From Pseudomonas gingeri (GTDB lineage Bacteria > Pseudomonadota > Gammaproteobacteria > Pseudomonadales > Pseudomonadaceae): a DNA stretch of 64,000 nt. The position numbers and the translations under genes are program-made. The stretch's first letter is position 1. Each line of letters starts with the position of its first letter. Below, piece by piece: positions 17,766-26,190 of this stretch. The notes beneath the pieces were generated by a model that did no database searches, had not been told where the DNA came from, and was given only the letters and a program-made list of their open reading frames with translations. The DNA is taken from positions 310,001 to 374,000 of the forward strand of contig NZ_JACAQA010000003.1 in the NCBI RefSeq assembly GCF_013385425.1, read 5' to 3'.

Positions 17766-18835
17766 ACGCTCTTGAAATCAACGCGCTGTACAAGTCCTTC
17801 GGTTCGCAAGCGGCCCTGGAAGATATCCATCTGTCGATTACCACCGGTAGCCGCACGGCCATCGTCGGCCCATCCGGCTCGGGCAAGACCACCCTGCTGC
17901 GAATGATCGCCGGTTTCGAGTTTCCCGACGCCGGGCGTATCACCCTCGACGGCCAACCGCTGGTGGATGCCCAGACCCAGGTCCCGGCCCACCAGCGGCT
18001 GATTGGTTATGTGCCGCAAGACGGCGCGCTGTTTCCCCATATGACAGTGGCCGATAACATCGCCTTCGGTATCGTCGACAAGGCTACCCGGCAACATCGG
18101 GTGGCCGAGCTGATGGACAGCGTGGCCCTGGAGCCGCAGATGGGCAAACGCTGGCCCCATGAGTTGTCCGGCGGTCAGCAACAGCGGGTGGCACTGGCCC
18201 GCGCCCTGGCGCAACGCCCTCGGTTGATGCTGCTGGACGAGCCCTTTTCCGCCCTCGACACCGGGCTGCGGGCATCCATGCGCAAGATGGTCGCGCGGCT
18301 GCTGTCCGAAGCCGGGGTGACCACTATCCTGGTCACCCACGACCAATCCGAAGCCCTGTCCTTTGCCGATCAGTTGGCGGTAATGCGCAAGGGCCGGCTG
18401 GTACAGGCCGGACACCCGATGGACCTGTACCTGCGTCCGGACGATGAGGACACCGCGCTGTTCCTTGGCGATGCGGTGATCCTGCCTGCCCTGATCGAAA
18501 ACGGCTGGGCGCAATGCGACCTGGGCCGGCTGGCGGTCAATGATGAAGGCCGCCACGGCCAGGCGCAGATCATGTTGCGCCCCGAGCAGTTGCAACTCGC
18601 GGCCCAGGCGCCGGGACAAGCGGACGGCAACGGCAGCCCGGCGGTGGTCACCGAATGCGACTTCGGCGGCAACACCTGCACCTTGACCGTGGAGCTGAAG
18701 GCACCGGCCGCCGACGGACAGAAACGTTCATTGCTGGTGCGTAGCTCCGGCATGCACGCACCCCGGGTCGGCAGCCAAGTGCTGGTCTCGGCCCTGGGCC
18801 ATGCCCATGTGCTGGGGCGCCAGGCCGTCCGCTAG
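17762..18835 (+). CDS. fbpC: Ferric iron ABC transporter ATP-binding protein
   Basis: 357-residue ATPase with a normal ABC core: Walker [11 protein letters not shown]-loop [13 protein letters not shown], signature [15 protein letters not shown], Walker [14 protein letters not shown], switch His in [10 protein letters not shown]. The C-terminal ~110 residues form the TOBE-like regulatory domain found in FbpC proteins. It starts by ATGA overlap with fbpB. Its last bases overlap the end of the converging HypX-like gene (stop at 18832). Confidence 0.9.
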   Translation: MNALEINALYKSFGSQAALEDIHLSITTGSRTAIVGPSGSGKTTLLRMIAGFEFPDAGRITLDGQPLVDAQTQVPAHQRLIGYVPQDGALFPHMTVADNIAFGIVDKATRQHRVAELMDSVALEPQMGKRWPHELSGGQQQRVALARALAQRPRLMLLDEPFSALDTGLRASMRKMVARLLSEAGVTTILVTHDQSEALSFADQLAVMRKGRLVQAGHPMDLYLRPDDEDTALFLGDAVILPALIENGWAQCDLGRLAVNDEGRHGQAQIMLRPEQLQLAAQAPGQADGNGSPAVVTECDFGGNTCTLTVELKAPAADGQKRSLLVRSSGMHAPRVGSQVLVSALGHAHVLGRQAVR

Positions 18836-20547
18836 CCGTTCACCACCTCGGCGCTGTTCACCCAGGGCGCAACCAGTCGCCGAGGTGTCCCGCAGGTCCG
18901 GTGCTTGAACACGAAGTGCCGGCACTTTTCTGCAAAGCCATTACGATCCTCGACCATATCCAGGCGCATCTGCGCCAACTCTTCGTCGCGGCAGCGCTCC
19001 ATGTCTTCGACATCCCGGGCACGCCGGCGCTCGCGTACGGCTTTATAAAGAGGGTCGTGGGCGACACGCCGCGCCTGGGCCATCAACCAGTTGCCAAAGG
19101 CCTGCGGGCAACGCGGGCCGATGTCCTGGACCAGGCCGATTTCCAGCGCCTGGGCGACGCTGATCGGCAAGCAGTCTTCGCTGAGCTGCAGCGCACGCTC
19201 ATAGCCCACCGCGCGAGGCAGACTGTAAGTCCAGTATTCGGAGCCATAGAGGCCCATGCTCTTGTAGTGAGGGTTGAGCACCACGCCACTGCGGGCGAAC
19301 ACCCCGTCGGCCGCCAGGGCCAGCATCACCCCACCGGCGCCGGCGCTACCGGTCAGGCCGCTGACCACCAGTTGCCGCGCGGTCAGCAACTCACGGCAGA
19401 CATCGTTGATCGCGCGGATATTGGCCCAGGCCTCAAGCCCGGGCACCGCCGCCGCCTGGATCACGTTGAGGTGCACACCATTGGAAAAACTGCCGCGCCC
19501 GCCACGGAACAGCAGCACCTCGGTGTCCTGGGCCTTGGCCCAGCGCAGGGCACTGACCAACCGTCGACATTGCTCGGTGCTCATGGCGCCGTTGTAGAAC
19601 TCGAAGGTCAGCTCGCCCACACCGTCCAGCTCACGATACCGGATCGGCTGGTAGGCCTCCTTGCAATACGGGTGGCTGGCGACAGACCAATTCAAGGTCG
19701 GCACCTTGTCGAGCCGACCGGCCAGCACATGCCGCGCCGGGCGTTTGAACGTCTCTTCCCCCGGCCGGGGTTTGCGCCGCAATGAGCCGATCCACAGGCT
19801 GCGGTCTCCGGTCGCCACCAGCACCGCATCGTCATGCACCGCCAGCAGTTGGCCCGGCGTTCCACAGCGGCTGTCGAGATGGGCGTCATAGAGGTAGCAG
19901 GATTCGCCCAGCAGTTCGGCGAGCACGCCGGGCTGGCCGTCGGCGGCGTCGATGCGCCGCTGGATCAGTTCGGCGTCATCCTGCCAACTGAAGGCGCGGT
20001 CGCTCTGCTTCATATTCGCTTGCAGACGCCCGCGAACCTCCGGCAAACGGTAATCCAGGGGCTGGGGCACAAAGTCTCTGCCGAACCGGGCCACCACGTC
20101 GTGGATGCAGGTCATGGCCGCGTCGGCCACCGGGCCGTTGTAGAGCTCGGACTTGCGAACGCCCGCCGGCATCTCGAATTCGCAGGTGGCCCAGATCGCC
20201 CCGCTGTCCATTTCCTCGGCGGCCTGCAAGGCGGTCACGCCCCAGGTGGGCAACTGCCGGGTGATCGCCCAATCCAGCGCACTGGCGCCGCGATCACCGA
20301 CAATCCCGGGGTGGATGATCACCACCGGGCGCTGCGGATCCTGCCATAACCGGGCCGGCACCCGGTCCTTGAGAAACGGGCAGATCACCAGGGCCGCATC
20401 GGTGTTTTCGATCTGTTGGCAAACCGTATCTTCGTCGCTGAACAGCACCACACTGGGCACGTGCCCCGCTTCGCGCAGTTCCAACCAGGCGCGCTGGGTC
20501 AAGCCGTTGAATGCCGATACCAGCAGAACGATTTTCAATGAACGCAT
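18832..20547 (-). CDS. hypX: HypX/HoxX-like formyltransferase-enoyl-CoA hydratase fusion
   Basis: 571 residues. The N-terminal ~280 residues are a formyltransferase-like domain with the HypX-specific HPGIVGDRG motif in place of the usual HPSLLP, followed by an Fmt C-terminal-like part. Residues ~300-540 are a crotonase domain (LLFRGGRGSFSNGVHLN, then SGAGGVMLALAADGVF) with the HypX signature MGLYGSEYWTYSLPRAVG. HypX turns the formyl group of formyl-tetrahydrofolate into CO via formyl-CoA for the [NiFe] hydrogenase active site in aerobes. No hydrogenase or hyp gene is in this window, so the role here is open. I placed the start at 20547 because AGGAGGAG precedes it; a longer frame to 20598 lacks this. 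Its 3' end overlaps fbpC by 4 bases. Confidence 0.85.
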   Translation of the reverse strand: MRSLKIVLLVSAFNGLTQRAWLELREAGHVPSVVLFSDEDTVCQQIENTDAALVICPFLKDRVPARLWQDPQRPVVIIHPGIVGDRGASALDWAITRQLPTWGVTALQAAEEMDSGAIWATCEFEMPAGVRKSELYNGPVADAAMTCIHDVVARFGRDFVPQPLDYRLPEVRGRLQANMKQSDRAFSWQDDAELIQRRIDAADGQPGVLAELLGESCYLYDAHLDSRCGTPGQLLAVHDDAVLVATGDRSLWIGSLRRKPRPGEETFKRPARHVLAGRLDKVPTLNWSVASHPYCKEAYQPIRYRELDGVGELTFEFYNGAMSTEQCRRLVSALRWAKAQDTEVLLFRGGRGSFSNGVHLNVIQAAAVPGLEAWANIRAINDVCRELLTARQLVVSGLTGSAGAGGVMLALAADGVFARSGVVLNPHYKSMGLYGSEYWTYSLPRAVGYERALQLSEDCLPISVAQALEIGLVQDIGPRCPQAFGNWLMAQARRVAHDPLYKAVRERRRARDVEDMERCRDEELAQMRLDMVEDRNGFAEKCRHFVFKHRTCGTPRRLVAPWVNSAEVVNG

Positions 20548-20771
20548 AACGGAACTCCTCCTTGAGCAATACGTCGGGCCCCACGCTGCAACGAGCAATC
20601 CATGGCCCGACCGGAGCCGCTACAGTAAAGCGCCCCACCCGCGGCACCTTGACCGAGGTCAACAGACAACCGTACGGCGGGAGCATTCGCGCAGCATCGA
20701 TTTCTCGGCTAGGATTTTCCGCTCATGGAGTCGCCCGACTATTCAGCGGGCTTTTGAACAAGGAGAGAGAA

Positions 20772-20966
20772 ATGAGTGCAGTTCGTCTTGCAGAGCGTGC
20801 CTATCGCAGTTGGTCCAGCCCCATCCTGCTGGAACTCAAGGAACGGGAACATCAGTTGGATCCGTCCGCCCGCGTTGCCCTGATCAATGTATTGCAAGAG
20901 CGCCGCCTGATCGAGAGCGACAGGCCTTCAGCCGTGGTGCAGCCCATCCGGCCGGGCATCGAGTGA
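20772..20966 (+). CDS. Small conserved-looking protein of unknown function
   Basis: 64 residues, helical and charged (LLELKEREHQLDPSARVALINVLQERRLIES), no signal peptide or cysteines. The ATG follows a strong AGGAGAG. It lies between two minus-strand genes and its last 39 bases overlap the 3' end of the HAD gene. I do not recognise it; the good ribosome site and protein-like composition argue that it is real. Confidence 0.6.
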   Translation: MSAVRLAERAYRSWSSPILLELKEREHQLDPSARVALINVLQERRLIESDRPSAVVQPIRPGIE

Positions 20967-21596
20967 AGGCAAGGCGCCCAGTCCGCGCAACCAGCCGTGT
21001 TCGGCAAACGCCAGCATCTCCTGGTCGCCGCGACTGTCGCCATAGGCAAACAGTACCCGCCCGCGCGCATCGCCCAACCAGTGCTGCAACTGCCGGACCT
21101 TTTCCGGCCCCCAGCAGTTGGGCGACGCCAGGCGTCCGGTAAAACGTCCGTTGCGAAACTCCAGTTGCGTGGCCAGTACCGCATCAAAACCGACGGCCGG
21201 GGCCCAGTGCTCGAGATAGAGCGTGGGCGATGCACTGACCAGCACCAGACGGTGCCCCAGGCGCTTGTGCGCCTCGATCCGTTCGAGCATTTCCGGACGG
21301 ATCAGCGTCGGCAGGCGCTCGGCGACATAACGCGCCGCGGCCTCTTCCAGCTCGACCTGGCTCCTGCCACGCAGGGTGAACGCCAGAAACCGGGCCTTGG
21401 CCTCGGCCCGCTTGCACAGCCCCGTATACATACCCGCCAGCCAGGGCAAGACCAGCAGTCCGGCGATCAGGAAACGCCGGTTACCCACCTGGTAACGGAC
21501 GAAATCCCGCAGGCTGTCGGTGGTGGTAATGGTGCCGTCAAAATCGAAGGCCACGCAGGTTACGGCTTGCGGCGCGGCACTGTTTGAAATCGTCAT
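20928..21596 (-). CDS. HAD-superfamily (subfamily IB) hydrolase
   Basis: 222 residues. Motif I VAFDFDGTITTTDSL (nucleophile and acid Asp) is near the N-terminus, motif II is VLVSASP, a Lys-containing motif III precedes it in CAHKRLGH-type sequence, and motif IV is FAYGDSRGDQEML. This is the serine phosphatase-like IB group, acting on small phosphorylated compounds such as phosphoserine or lysophosphatidic acid headgroups; the substrate is not evident. A short basic/hydrophobic segment (FLIAGLLVLPWLAGMY) in the cap is common in the YfhB-like branch. Start taken at ATG 21596, since the frame continues upstream only to a GTG at 21638. Cytoplasmic or membrane-associated. Confidence 0.8.
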   Translation of the reverse strand: MTISNSAAPQAVTCVAFDFDGTITTTDSLRDFVRYQVGNRRFLIAGLLVLPWLAGMYTGLCKRAEAKARFLAFTLRGRSQVELEEAAARYVAERLPTLIRPEMLERIEAHKRLGHRLVLVSASPTLYLEHWAPAVGFDAVLATQLEFRNGRFTGRLASPNCWGPEKVRQLQHWLGDARGRVLFAYGDSRGDQEMLAFAEHGWLRGLGALPSLDARPDGLHHG

Positions 21597-21749
21597 TGCT
21601 GTTTCACGCTCATGAACCGAACGGGCACAGTGTCTCACTCCTGCGCGACAATTGCCTGAACGACAGGTGTCGCCAATGCCCTTCCCTCACGAGCCCGCTC
21701 GCTCCCGCAACTGACCGCCTGGCTGCGGGAGCGGGTTTATCTCAGAGGC

Positions 21750-22172
21750 TTAGTGGCCCGTCTCGCAATTGATCATCCAGCTCACGCCAAAACGGTCTTC
21801 GAACATTGCGAAGTACTCGGCCCAGAAGGTCTTGGCCGGCGCCATATGGATGTTGCCGCCGTCGCTCAGGCCAGCGAACAGTCGCTTGGCCTCGTCAACG
21901 CTGTCGACATTGAGCGACACCGAAATGCCCTGCATTTTGCTGTACGGCTGATGCGGCGGACAATCGGAGGCCATCAGGCTGAAATCCCCCACTGTCAGGC
22001 GGGTATGCAGGATCTTGTCCCGGTTCGGTGCATCCTTGGGGATGCAGGCCTCTTCCGGCGCATCGGCGAACGACAGGGAAAACAGCTCGCCACCGAGCAC
22101 CTTTTTGTACAGGGCAAAGGCCTCCTTGCAGTTGCCGTTGAAGGTCAGGTAAGGAATGATTTTCAGGCTCAT
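21750..22172 (-). CDS. VOC-family protein (PhnB/3-demethylubiquinone type)
   Basis: 140 residues, two beta-alpha-beta-beta-beta modules of the vicinal oxygen chelate fold. The start MSLKIIPYLTFNGNCKEAFALYKKVLGG and the end FWAEYFAMFEDRFGVSWMIN are typical of PhnB-like proteins. The first metal His is absent, as is frequent in this group. GGAGATCC precedes the ATG. It is 26 bases downstream of the YCII/DGPF gene and so probably co-transcribed. These small proteins often accompany ECF41/42-type sigma factors; their reaction is unknown. Confidence 0.8.
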   Translation of the reverse strand: MSLKIIPYLTFNGNCKEAFALYKKVLGGELFSLSFADAPEEACIPKDAPNRDKILHTRLTVGDFSLMASDCPPHQPYSKMQGISVSLNVDSVDEAKRLFAGLSDGGNIHMAPAKTFWAEYFAMFEDRFGVSWMINCETGH

Positions 22173-22198
22173 GATGGATCTCCTGTTCTGGCAGGTTT

Positions 22199-22624
22199 TC
22201 AGGATTGACTGGACATCTTCGCGCGCAGGTGTTCTTCCTGTTCGCGCAACTCGGGGGTCAGGCTCTCGCCAAAGTCCTCGGCCTCGAAGATCTGGCGGAT
22301 TTCGATTTCAGAGTCGCTGGCCATCGGGTTCGGGCAACGCTTGACCCAGTCGATGGCTTCTTGCAGTGACTGCACATTGAAGATCCAGAAACCGGCAATC
22401 AGTTCCTTGGTCTCCATAAAGGGTCCGTCGACCACACTCCTCTGTTTGCCGCTGAACTGCACGCGCACACCCTTGGCGCTGGGGTGCAGCCCCTCCCCGG
22501 CAAGGATTACACCGGCCTTGGCCAGTTCATCGTTATAGGCGCCCATGGCCGCCAGCAATTCGTTACTGGGCATTTCGCCGGCTTCTGATTCCGGGCTGGC
22601 TTTGACGATCACCATAAATCGCAT
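22199..22624 (-). CDS. YciI/DGPF-domain protein
   Basis: 141 residues of the YCII family. The family motif DGPFMETKELIAGFWIF is present, and the start MRFMVIVKASPESEAGEMP is canonical. Two ATGs are possible: 22630 and 22624. AGGAG at ~22634 is 8 bases from the second, so I chose 22624. DGPF proteins are the standard neighbours of ECF42 sigma factors, but no sigma factor is present upstream (22625-23148 is non-coding). Biochemical role unknown. Confidence 0.78.
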   Translation of the reverse strand: MRFMVIVKASPESEAGEMPSNELLAAMGAYNDELAKAGVILAGEGLHPSAKGVRVQFSGKQRSVVDGPFMETKELIAGFWIFNVQSLQEAIDWVKRCPNPMASDSEIEIRQIFEAEDFGESLTPELREQEEHLRAKMSSQS

Positions 22625-22630
22625 GGTCAT

Positions 22631-22895
22631 TTCTCCTGATGGTGGTGGTAGACAAAATCGACAAGCCGGCAGGCGGCTGTGTCGACTAATCGAACGGGCG
22701 AGCACGAAATCGACAACTTACGACAACTTTTTTCTGATCGCCGTTGGTCCGTTTCCGAGCGCGCAGAAGATCGGCGGTCGATATCGCCGCCCCTCATTCG
22801 ACTGAGCCTAAGCATAGAAGTAGATCTTTCGCGCCCCGGTAAACCCGTCCGGCGGCCCCGAGCCAGAAAGGCATAGATCATCCGCCAGCCGCTGG
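22631..22895. other. Non-coding region upstream of the YCII-VOC pair
   Basis: I find no gene here. A direct repeat AAATCGACAA occurs at 22655-22664 and 22707-22716, 52 bases apart, close to the expected promoter of the YCII gene on the minus strand, and GTCGA elements lie between. It may be a regulator site; it could equally be chance. Confidence 0.25.
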
Positions 22896-22897
22896 AA

Positions 22898-22988
22898 GCT
22901 TCGCGGGCAAGCCCTGCTCCTACAGTTCAGCGTCGAATACAAATCCTGTGTACGACATAGATCTGTAGGAGCAGGGCTTGCCCGCGAA
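22898..22988. repeat. REPIN with near-perfect arms
   Basis: GCTTCGCGGGCAAGCCCTGC begins at 22898 and its inverse (GCAGGGCTTGCCCGCGAA) ends at 22988. The arms pair over about 26 bases around a 38-base spacer. Same REP type as the left arm at 9584. It lies between the YCII gene and the patatin-like gene; 22989-23148 holds only the patatin leader. Confidence 0.82.
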
Positions 22989-23148
22989 TAGGCCCTCAAG
23001 ATCGCTAAAAGATTCGCTGACCAGCCAAGCGCCTACAAGCCCACGCCGCTTACCTGACTGATATGGCATCGGGGCTCTATGCCGCGCCCCGAGAACGCAC
23101 TAACATCGAAGAACCATTGCCTACGCCGCCCCCCACCAGAGAGGAAAC

Positions 23149-24279
23149 ATGGAGTCTCCTGCAGTCTCGATCGACCCGCGTTCAGATTTTGCCCTTGCGC
23201 TCTCCGGCGGTGGCGTTCGAGCCATGGTGTTTCACCTCGGCGTGCTCAGATACCTCGCCGAACAACAGGCCCTGGAACGGGTCACGCAGATTTCCACGGT
23301 GTCCGGCGGTAGTCTGCTGGTGGGCCTGATGCTTCACGAAAACCACGGCCAGTGGCCCGACTCCGCGACCTTCCTGCAACATATCTACCCCGCCCTGCAA
23401 GCCAGGCTGTGCTCACGCAGCCTGCTCTGGAGCGCCTTGCGCCAATTGTGCAACCCGCTGAATTGGCGCTTCCTGCTGTCCCGGGCGAACCTGCTGGCCC
23501 TGGCCCTGCAAAAAGAATGGGGAGTGACCGCCCTGCTGCCGGAGATCGCCGCCAAACCCGACTGGTCGATCAACGGCACCACGGCGGAAAACGGCAAGCG
23601 CTTTCGCTTCAAGCGCAGCAATATGGGTGACTACTCCATCGGTTACGCCAGCACCACCGGCTTCCCCCTGGCCCAGGCCCTGGCGGTGTCGGCGGCGTTC
23701 CCCGGTGGCATCGGCCCGCTGTCGCTCAAGACCCGCCGTTTCAAATGGATGCAGCGCGAATGGGAAGCCCCACTCAACAGCGCCGTCGAGATGCGTTTGC
23801 CGTTCAAGAAGCTGCGGCTCTACGACGGCGGCGTCTATGACAACCTCGGCCTGGAACCTTTTTTCGACGCAGCTACCGGACAGACCAAGCGCTACGAATA
23901 CCCGATCATTCTCTCGGACGCGGGCGCACCGCTGAAGCCGGGGTTTGACGCCGGGGTGCTGAGCCCCTGGCGACTCAAGCGCCTGGCCGACATCATGTCC
24001 GACCAGACCCGGGCGTTGCGCAGCCGGACCTTTGTCGAATACCTGAAGAAAGCCCCGGGACGCGGCGGTTACCTGAGTATCGCCAGCTCCCTGATCGACT
24101 CGTTCAAAGGCAGCGATGCGGCCTTTGCCGCGGGTTTCCCCACCACCCTGAATCGCCTCAAGCCCGAGGTGTTCGAGCGGATCGCCCGACATGGCTATGC
24201 CGTGGCGCAAGCGACCGACCGGGAGTACCCGCTATTGCCCGTGGCCTCGAAAACAGCGGAGCTCCTCGTGCTCTCGTAA
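23149..24279 (+). CDS. Patatin-like phospholipase
   Basis: 376 residues. The oxyanion loop SGGGVRAMVFHLGVLRYL is at 19-36. The nucleophile is S52 in ISTVSGGSLLVG, where the first Gly of GxSxG is replaced by Thr, as in a known sub-branch. The catalytic Asp is in RLYDGGVYDNLGLEPF. AGAGGAAAC precedes the ATG. There is no signal peptide, so it is probably a cytoplasmic acyl hydrolase acting on phospholipids. Single gene with a REPIN upstream and a convergent exporter gene downstream. It lacks the extended C-terminal domains of ExoU-type toxins. Confidence 0.85.
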   Translation: MESPAVSIDPRSDFALALSGGGVRAMVFHLGVLRYLAEQQALERVTQISTVSGGSLLVGLMLHENHGQWPDSATFLQHIYPALQARLCSRSLLWSALRQLCNPLNWRFLLSRANLLALALQKEWGVTALLPEIAAKPDWSINGTTAENGKRFRFKRSNMGDYSIGYASTTGFPLAQALAVSAAFPGGIGPLSLKTRRFKWMQREWEAPLNSAVEMRLPFKKLRLYDGGVYDNLGLEPFFDAATGQTKRYEYPIILSDAGAPLKPGFDAGVLSPWRLKRLADIMSDQTRALRSRTFVEYLKKAPGRGGYLSIASSLIDSFKGSDAAFAAGFPTTLNRLKPEVFERIARHGYAVAQATDREYPLLPVASKTAELLVLS

Positions 24280-24290
24280 AGCCGCAACAG

Positions 24291-25172
24291 TCAGGGCAGC
24301 ACCAGCACGCCCAGGCTGGCACTGATCACCAGGGCGGTGCCGACAAACTGCATCGGGATCATCGGCTGGGCCAGCACCACATAACCGGCCAGGGCACCCA
24401 CTGCCGGTTCGGCGCTCATCAGGATGCCGAACGAAGACGCCGGCATCCGCCGCAACGCAACCATCTCCAGGCCATAAGGCAGCAGCGGTACGAACAAGGC
24501 CAAGCCCGCGCAGCTGGCGATCTGCAACAGAGGCGGATGGCCGCCGCTTTGCCAAAGCCCCAGGGGCGTGGCAATCAGGGCAGCGGCCAGCAGCGATACC
24601 GACAAGCCTTCAAAGCCCTGGAACAGCCGACCGACCTTTTTCATCATCAGGATATAAGCCGCCCAACCCGCCGCCGAACCGAACGCCAGCAACACACCCA
24701 GTGGCTCGCCGATCCAGCCCTCCTCGTTGCGTGCCAACAGCAGCACCCCGGTCACCGCCAGCAGCGGCCAGATCAACGCCCGCCAGCTGCGCACCCCGAG
24801 GCTGGCCACCAGCAACGGACCGAGAAACTCGATGGCGATCGCCAGCCCCAGTGGAATGCGCTGGATCGCCGCGAAGAAACAGGTGGTCATCACCGCCATC
24901 GCCAGGCCAAGACTCCCGGCGGCCAGCCAGCGTGACAGCGAAAAGCGATGCAGGCGCGGCCGCACCAGCAGCGCAAGAATCGCCGCCGCCCAGCACAATC
25001 GCAGCCAGGTGGTGCTGAACGTACCGTAAGTCTCCATAGTCGGCGTTGACAGCGCCGCGCCGAACTGGACAAAGAGCATCGACAGCACGCAGAGCATGGC
25101 CGCCCATAACAGCGCGCGGCGGTGTGTCCTGCCGGTATCGGAGAGCGGTAGTCCGGTGGCATTTTCCTGCAT
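24291..25172 (-). CDS. EamA/RhtA-type exporter of the DMT superfamily
   Basis: 293 residues, ten predicted helices in two EamA repeats. RhtA-like features include AIQRIPLGLAIAIEFLGPLLVA and, in the second repeat, MVALRRMPASSFGILMSAEPAVGALAG. RhtA proteins export threonine, homoserine or amino acid analogues from the cytoplasm; the substrate here is unproven. Divergent from a LysR gene with a 94-bp gap containing an ATAAG-N9-CTTAT palindrome, so it is the likely target of that regulator. Confidence 0.84.
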   Translation of the reverse strand: MQENATGLPLSDTGRTHRRALLWAAMLCVLSMLFVQFGAALSTPTMETYGTFSTTWLRLCWAAAILALLVRPRLHRFSLSRWLAAGSLGLAMAVMTTCFFAAIQRIPLGLAIAIEFLGPLLVASLGVRSWRALIWPLLAVTGVLLLARNEEGWIGEPLGVLLAFGSAAGWAAYILMMKKVGRLFQGFEGLSVSLLAAALIATPLGLWQSGGHPPLLQIASCAGLALFVPLLPYGLEMVALRRMPASSFGILMSAEPAVGALAGYVVLAQPMIPMQFVGTALVISASLGVLVLP

Positions 25173-25225
25173 GCTGAAGTCTCCTGTGAATGTCGAGCCA
25201 TCCTAGCCAGTCGCAGAGACTTCAA

Positions 25226-25244
25226 ATAAGCTGATATTTCTTAT
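25226..25244. promoter_or_regulatory. Candidate LysR operator
   Basis: ATAAG and CTTAT form an interrupted palindrome with a 9-base centre, in the gap between the divergent exporter and LysR genes. Length and AT-rich arms fit the LysR T-N11-A pattern. Not otherwise supported. Confidence 0.4.
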
Positions 25245-25266
25245 CCAGACTTCACGAATATTGATA

Positions 25267-26190
25267 ATGCGCGATCTCGACAGCAGTCTGTTGCGAACCT
25301 TCGTCACCGTCGCCGAAACCGGTGCGGTGGGCACGGCCGCCCGGCGCCTGGCACGCACCCAGGCCGCGGTCAGCATGCAGTTGCGGCGGCTGGAGGAAGA
25401 CCTCGAACGCCGCCTGTTCGACCGCTCGCCACGGGGCCTGCGCCTGACCGAGGCCGGCCACCTGCTATTGCCTTACGCCCACAGCATTCTTGGCGCCGGG
25501 ACCGATGCCCGACGGGCCTTGTCCGCCAGCCAGATCGCCGGCACCGTGCGCCTGGGTCTGCTCGAAGACATTGCGGTGGGCAGCCTGCCCCGGGCGCTAC
25601 GGCGCTTCTCCTCAGCCTATCCACACATTTCCCTGGAAATCGTGATCGACAGCAGCGTGGCCATGTCCGCCAAGCTGGCGGACGGTACCCTGGATGTGAT
25701 CATCGGTGACGCCTCGGCGATCACTGCCCAGCCCCAGGCCTGCTGGACCCAGTCGTTGTTCTGGGTCGGGGCTCGCGGCCTGGCCCTGCCCGCCGACCTG
25801 AGCACCCAGAGCCTGCCCCTGGTGACCTTTGGCGGTGGCTGCCTGTGGCATGGCCAGGTGGTGAAAATCCTCAAGCGGGCGAACATCCCCTGGCGCGTGG
25901 TCTGCAGCAGCACCAGCCTGCCGGCGGTACAGTCGGCGGTCGAGGCCGGCCTGGGCATCACGGTGTTGCTGGAAGGCAATATCCGCAGCGAAAGCATGCG
26001 TGTACTGGGCCCGGCCGATGGCCTGCCGGCGCCGCCCATCGTCGATTTCGCCCTCTATGTCCGCCGGGTACCGGCGGTCCAGGCCGCCGCGGTCCAGGCG
26101 CTGCAAAGCTTCCTCGGGGAAGAGTTGAATATCATCATGCCCCGGTCGCTGACTTCGGAAACGGCAGGTGCTCTTGCAGAAAGTCAATAA
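25267..26190 (+). CDS. LysR-family transcriptional regulator
   Basis: About 307 residues. N-terminal winged HTH (LLRTFVTVAETGAVGTAARRLARTQAAVSMQLRRLEEDL) and C-terminal effector domain with the usual loop VEAGLGITVLLEG. The ATG at 25267 gives MRDLDSS; an upstream TTG (25261) adds two residues. It is divergent from the RhtA-like exporter, its most likely target. Its 3' end overlaps the next, convergent LysR gene by 56 bases. Confidence 0.88.
   Translation: MRDLDSSLLRTFVTVAETGAVGTAARRLARTQAAVSMQLRRLEEDLERRLFDRSPRGLRLTEAGHLLLPYAHSILGAGTDARRALSASQIAGTVRLGLLEDIAVGSLPRALRRFSSAYPHISLEIVIDSSVAMSAKLADGTLDVIIGDASAITAQPQACWTQSLFWVGARGLALPADLSTQSLPLVTFGGGCLWHGQVVKILKRANIPWRVVCSSTSLPAVQSAVEAGLGITVLLEGNIRSESMRVLGPADGLPAPPIVDFALYVRRVPAVQAAAVQALQSFLGEELNIIMPRSLTSETAGALAESQ

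Noticed and set aside
22898..22988. Possible CRISPR-like repeat
   Set aside because: Only two inverted copies, no regular spacers and no cas genes; it is a REP doublet.
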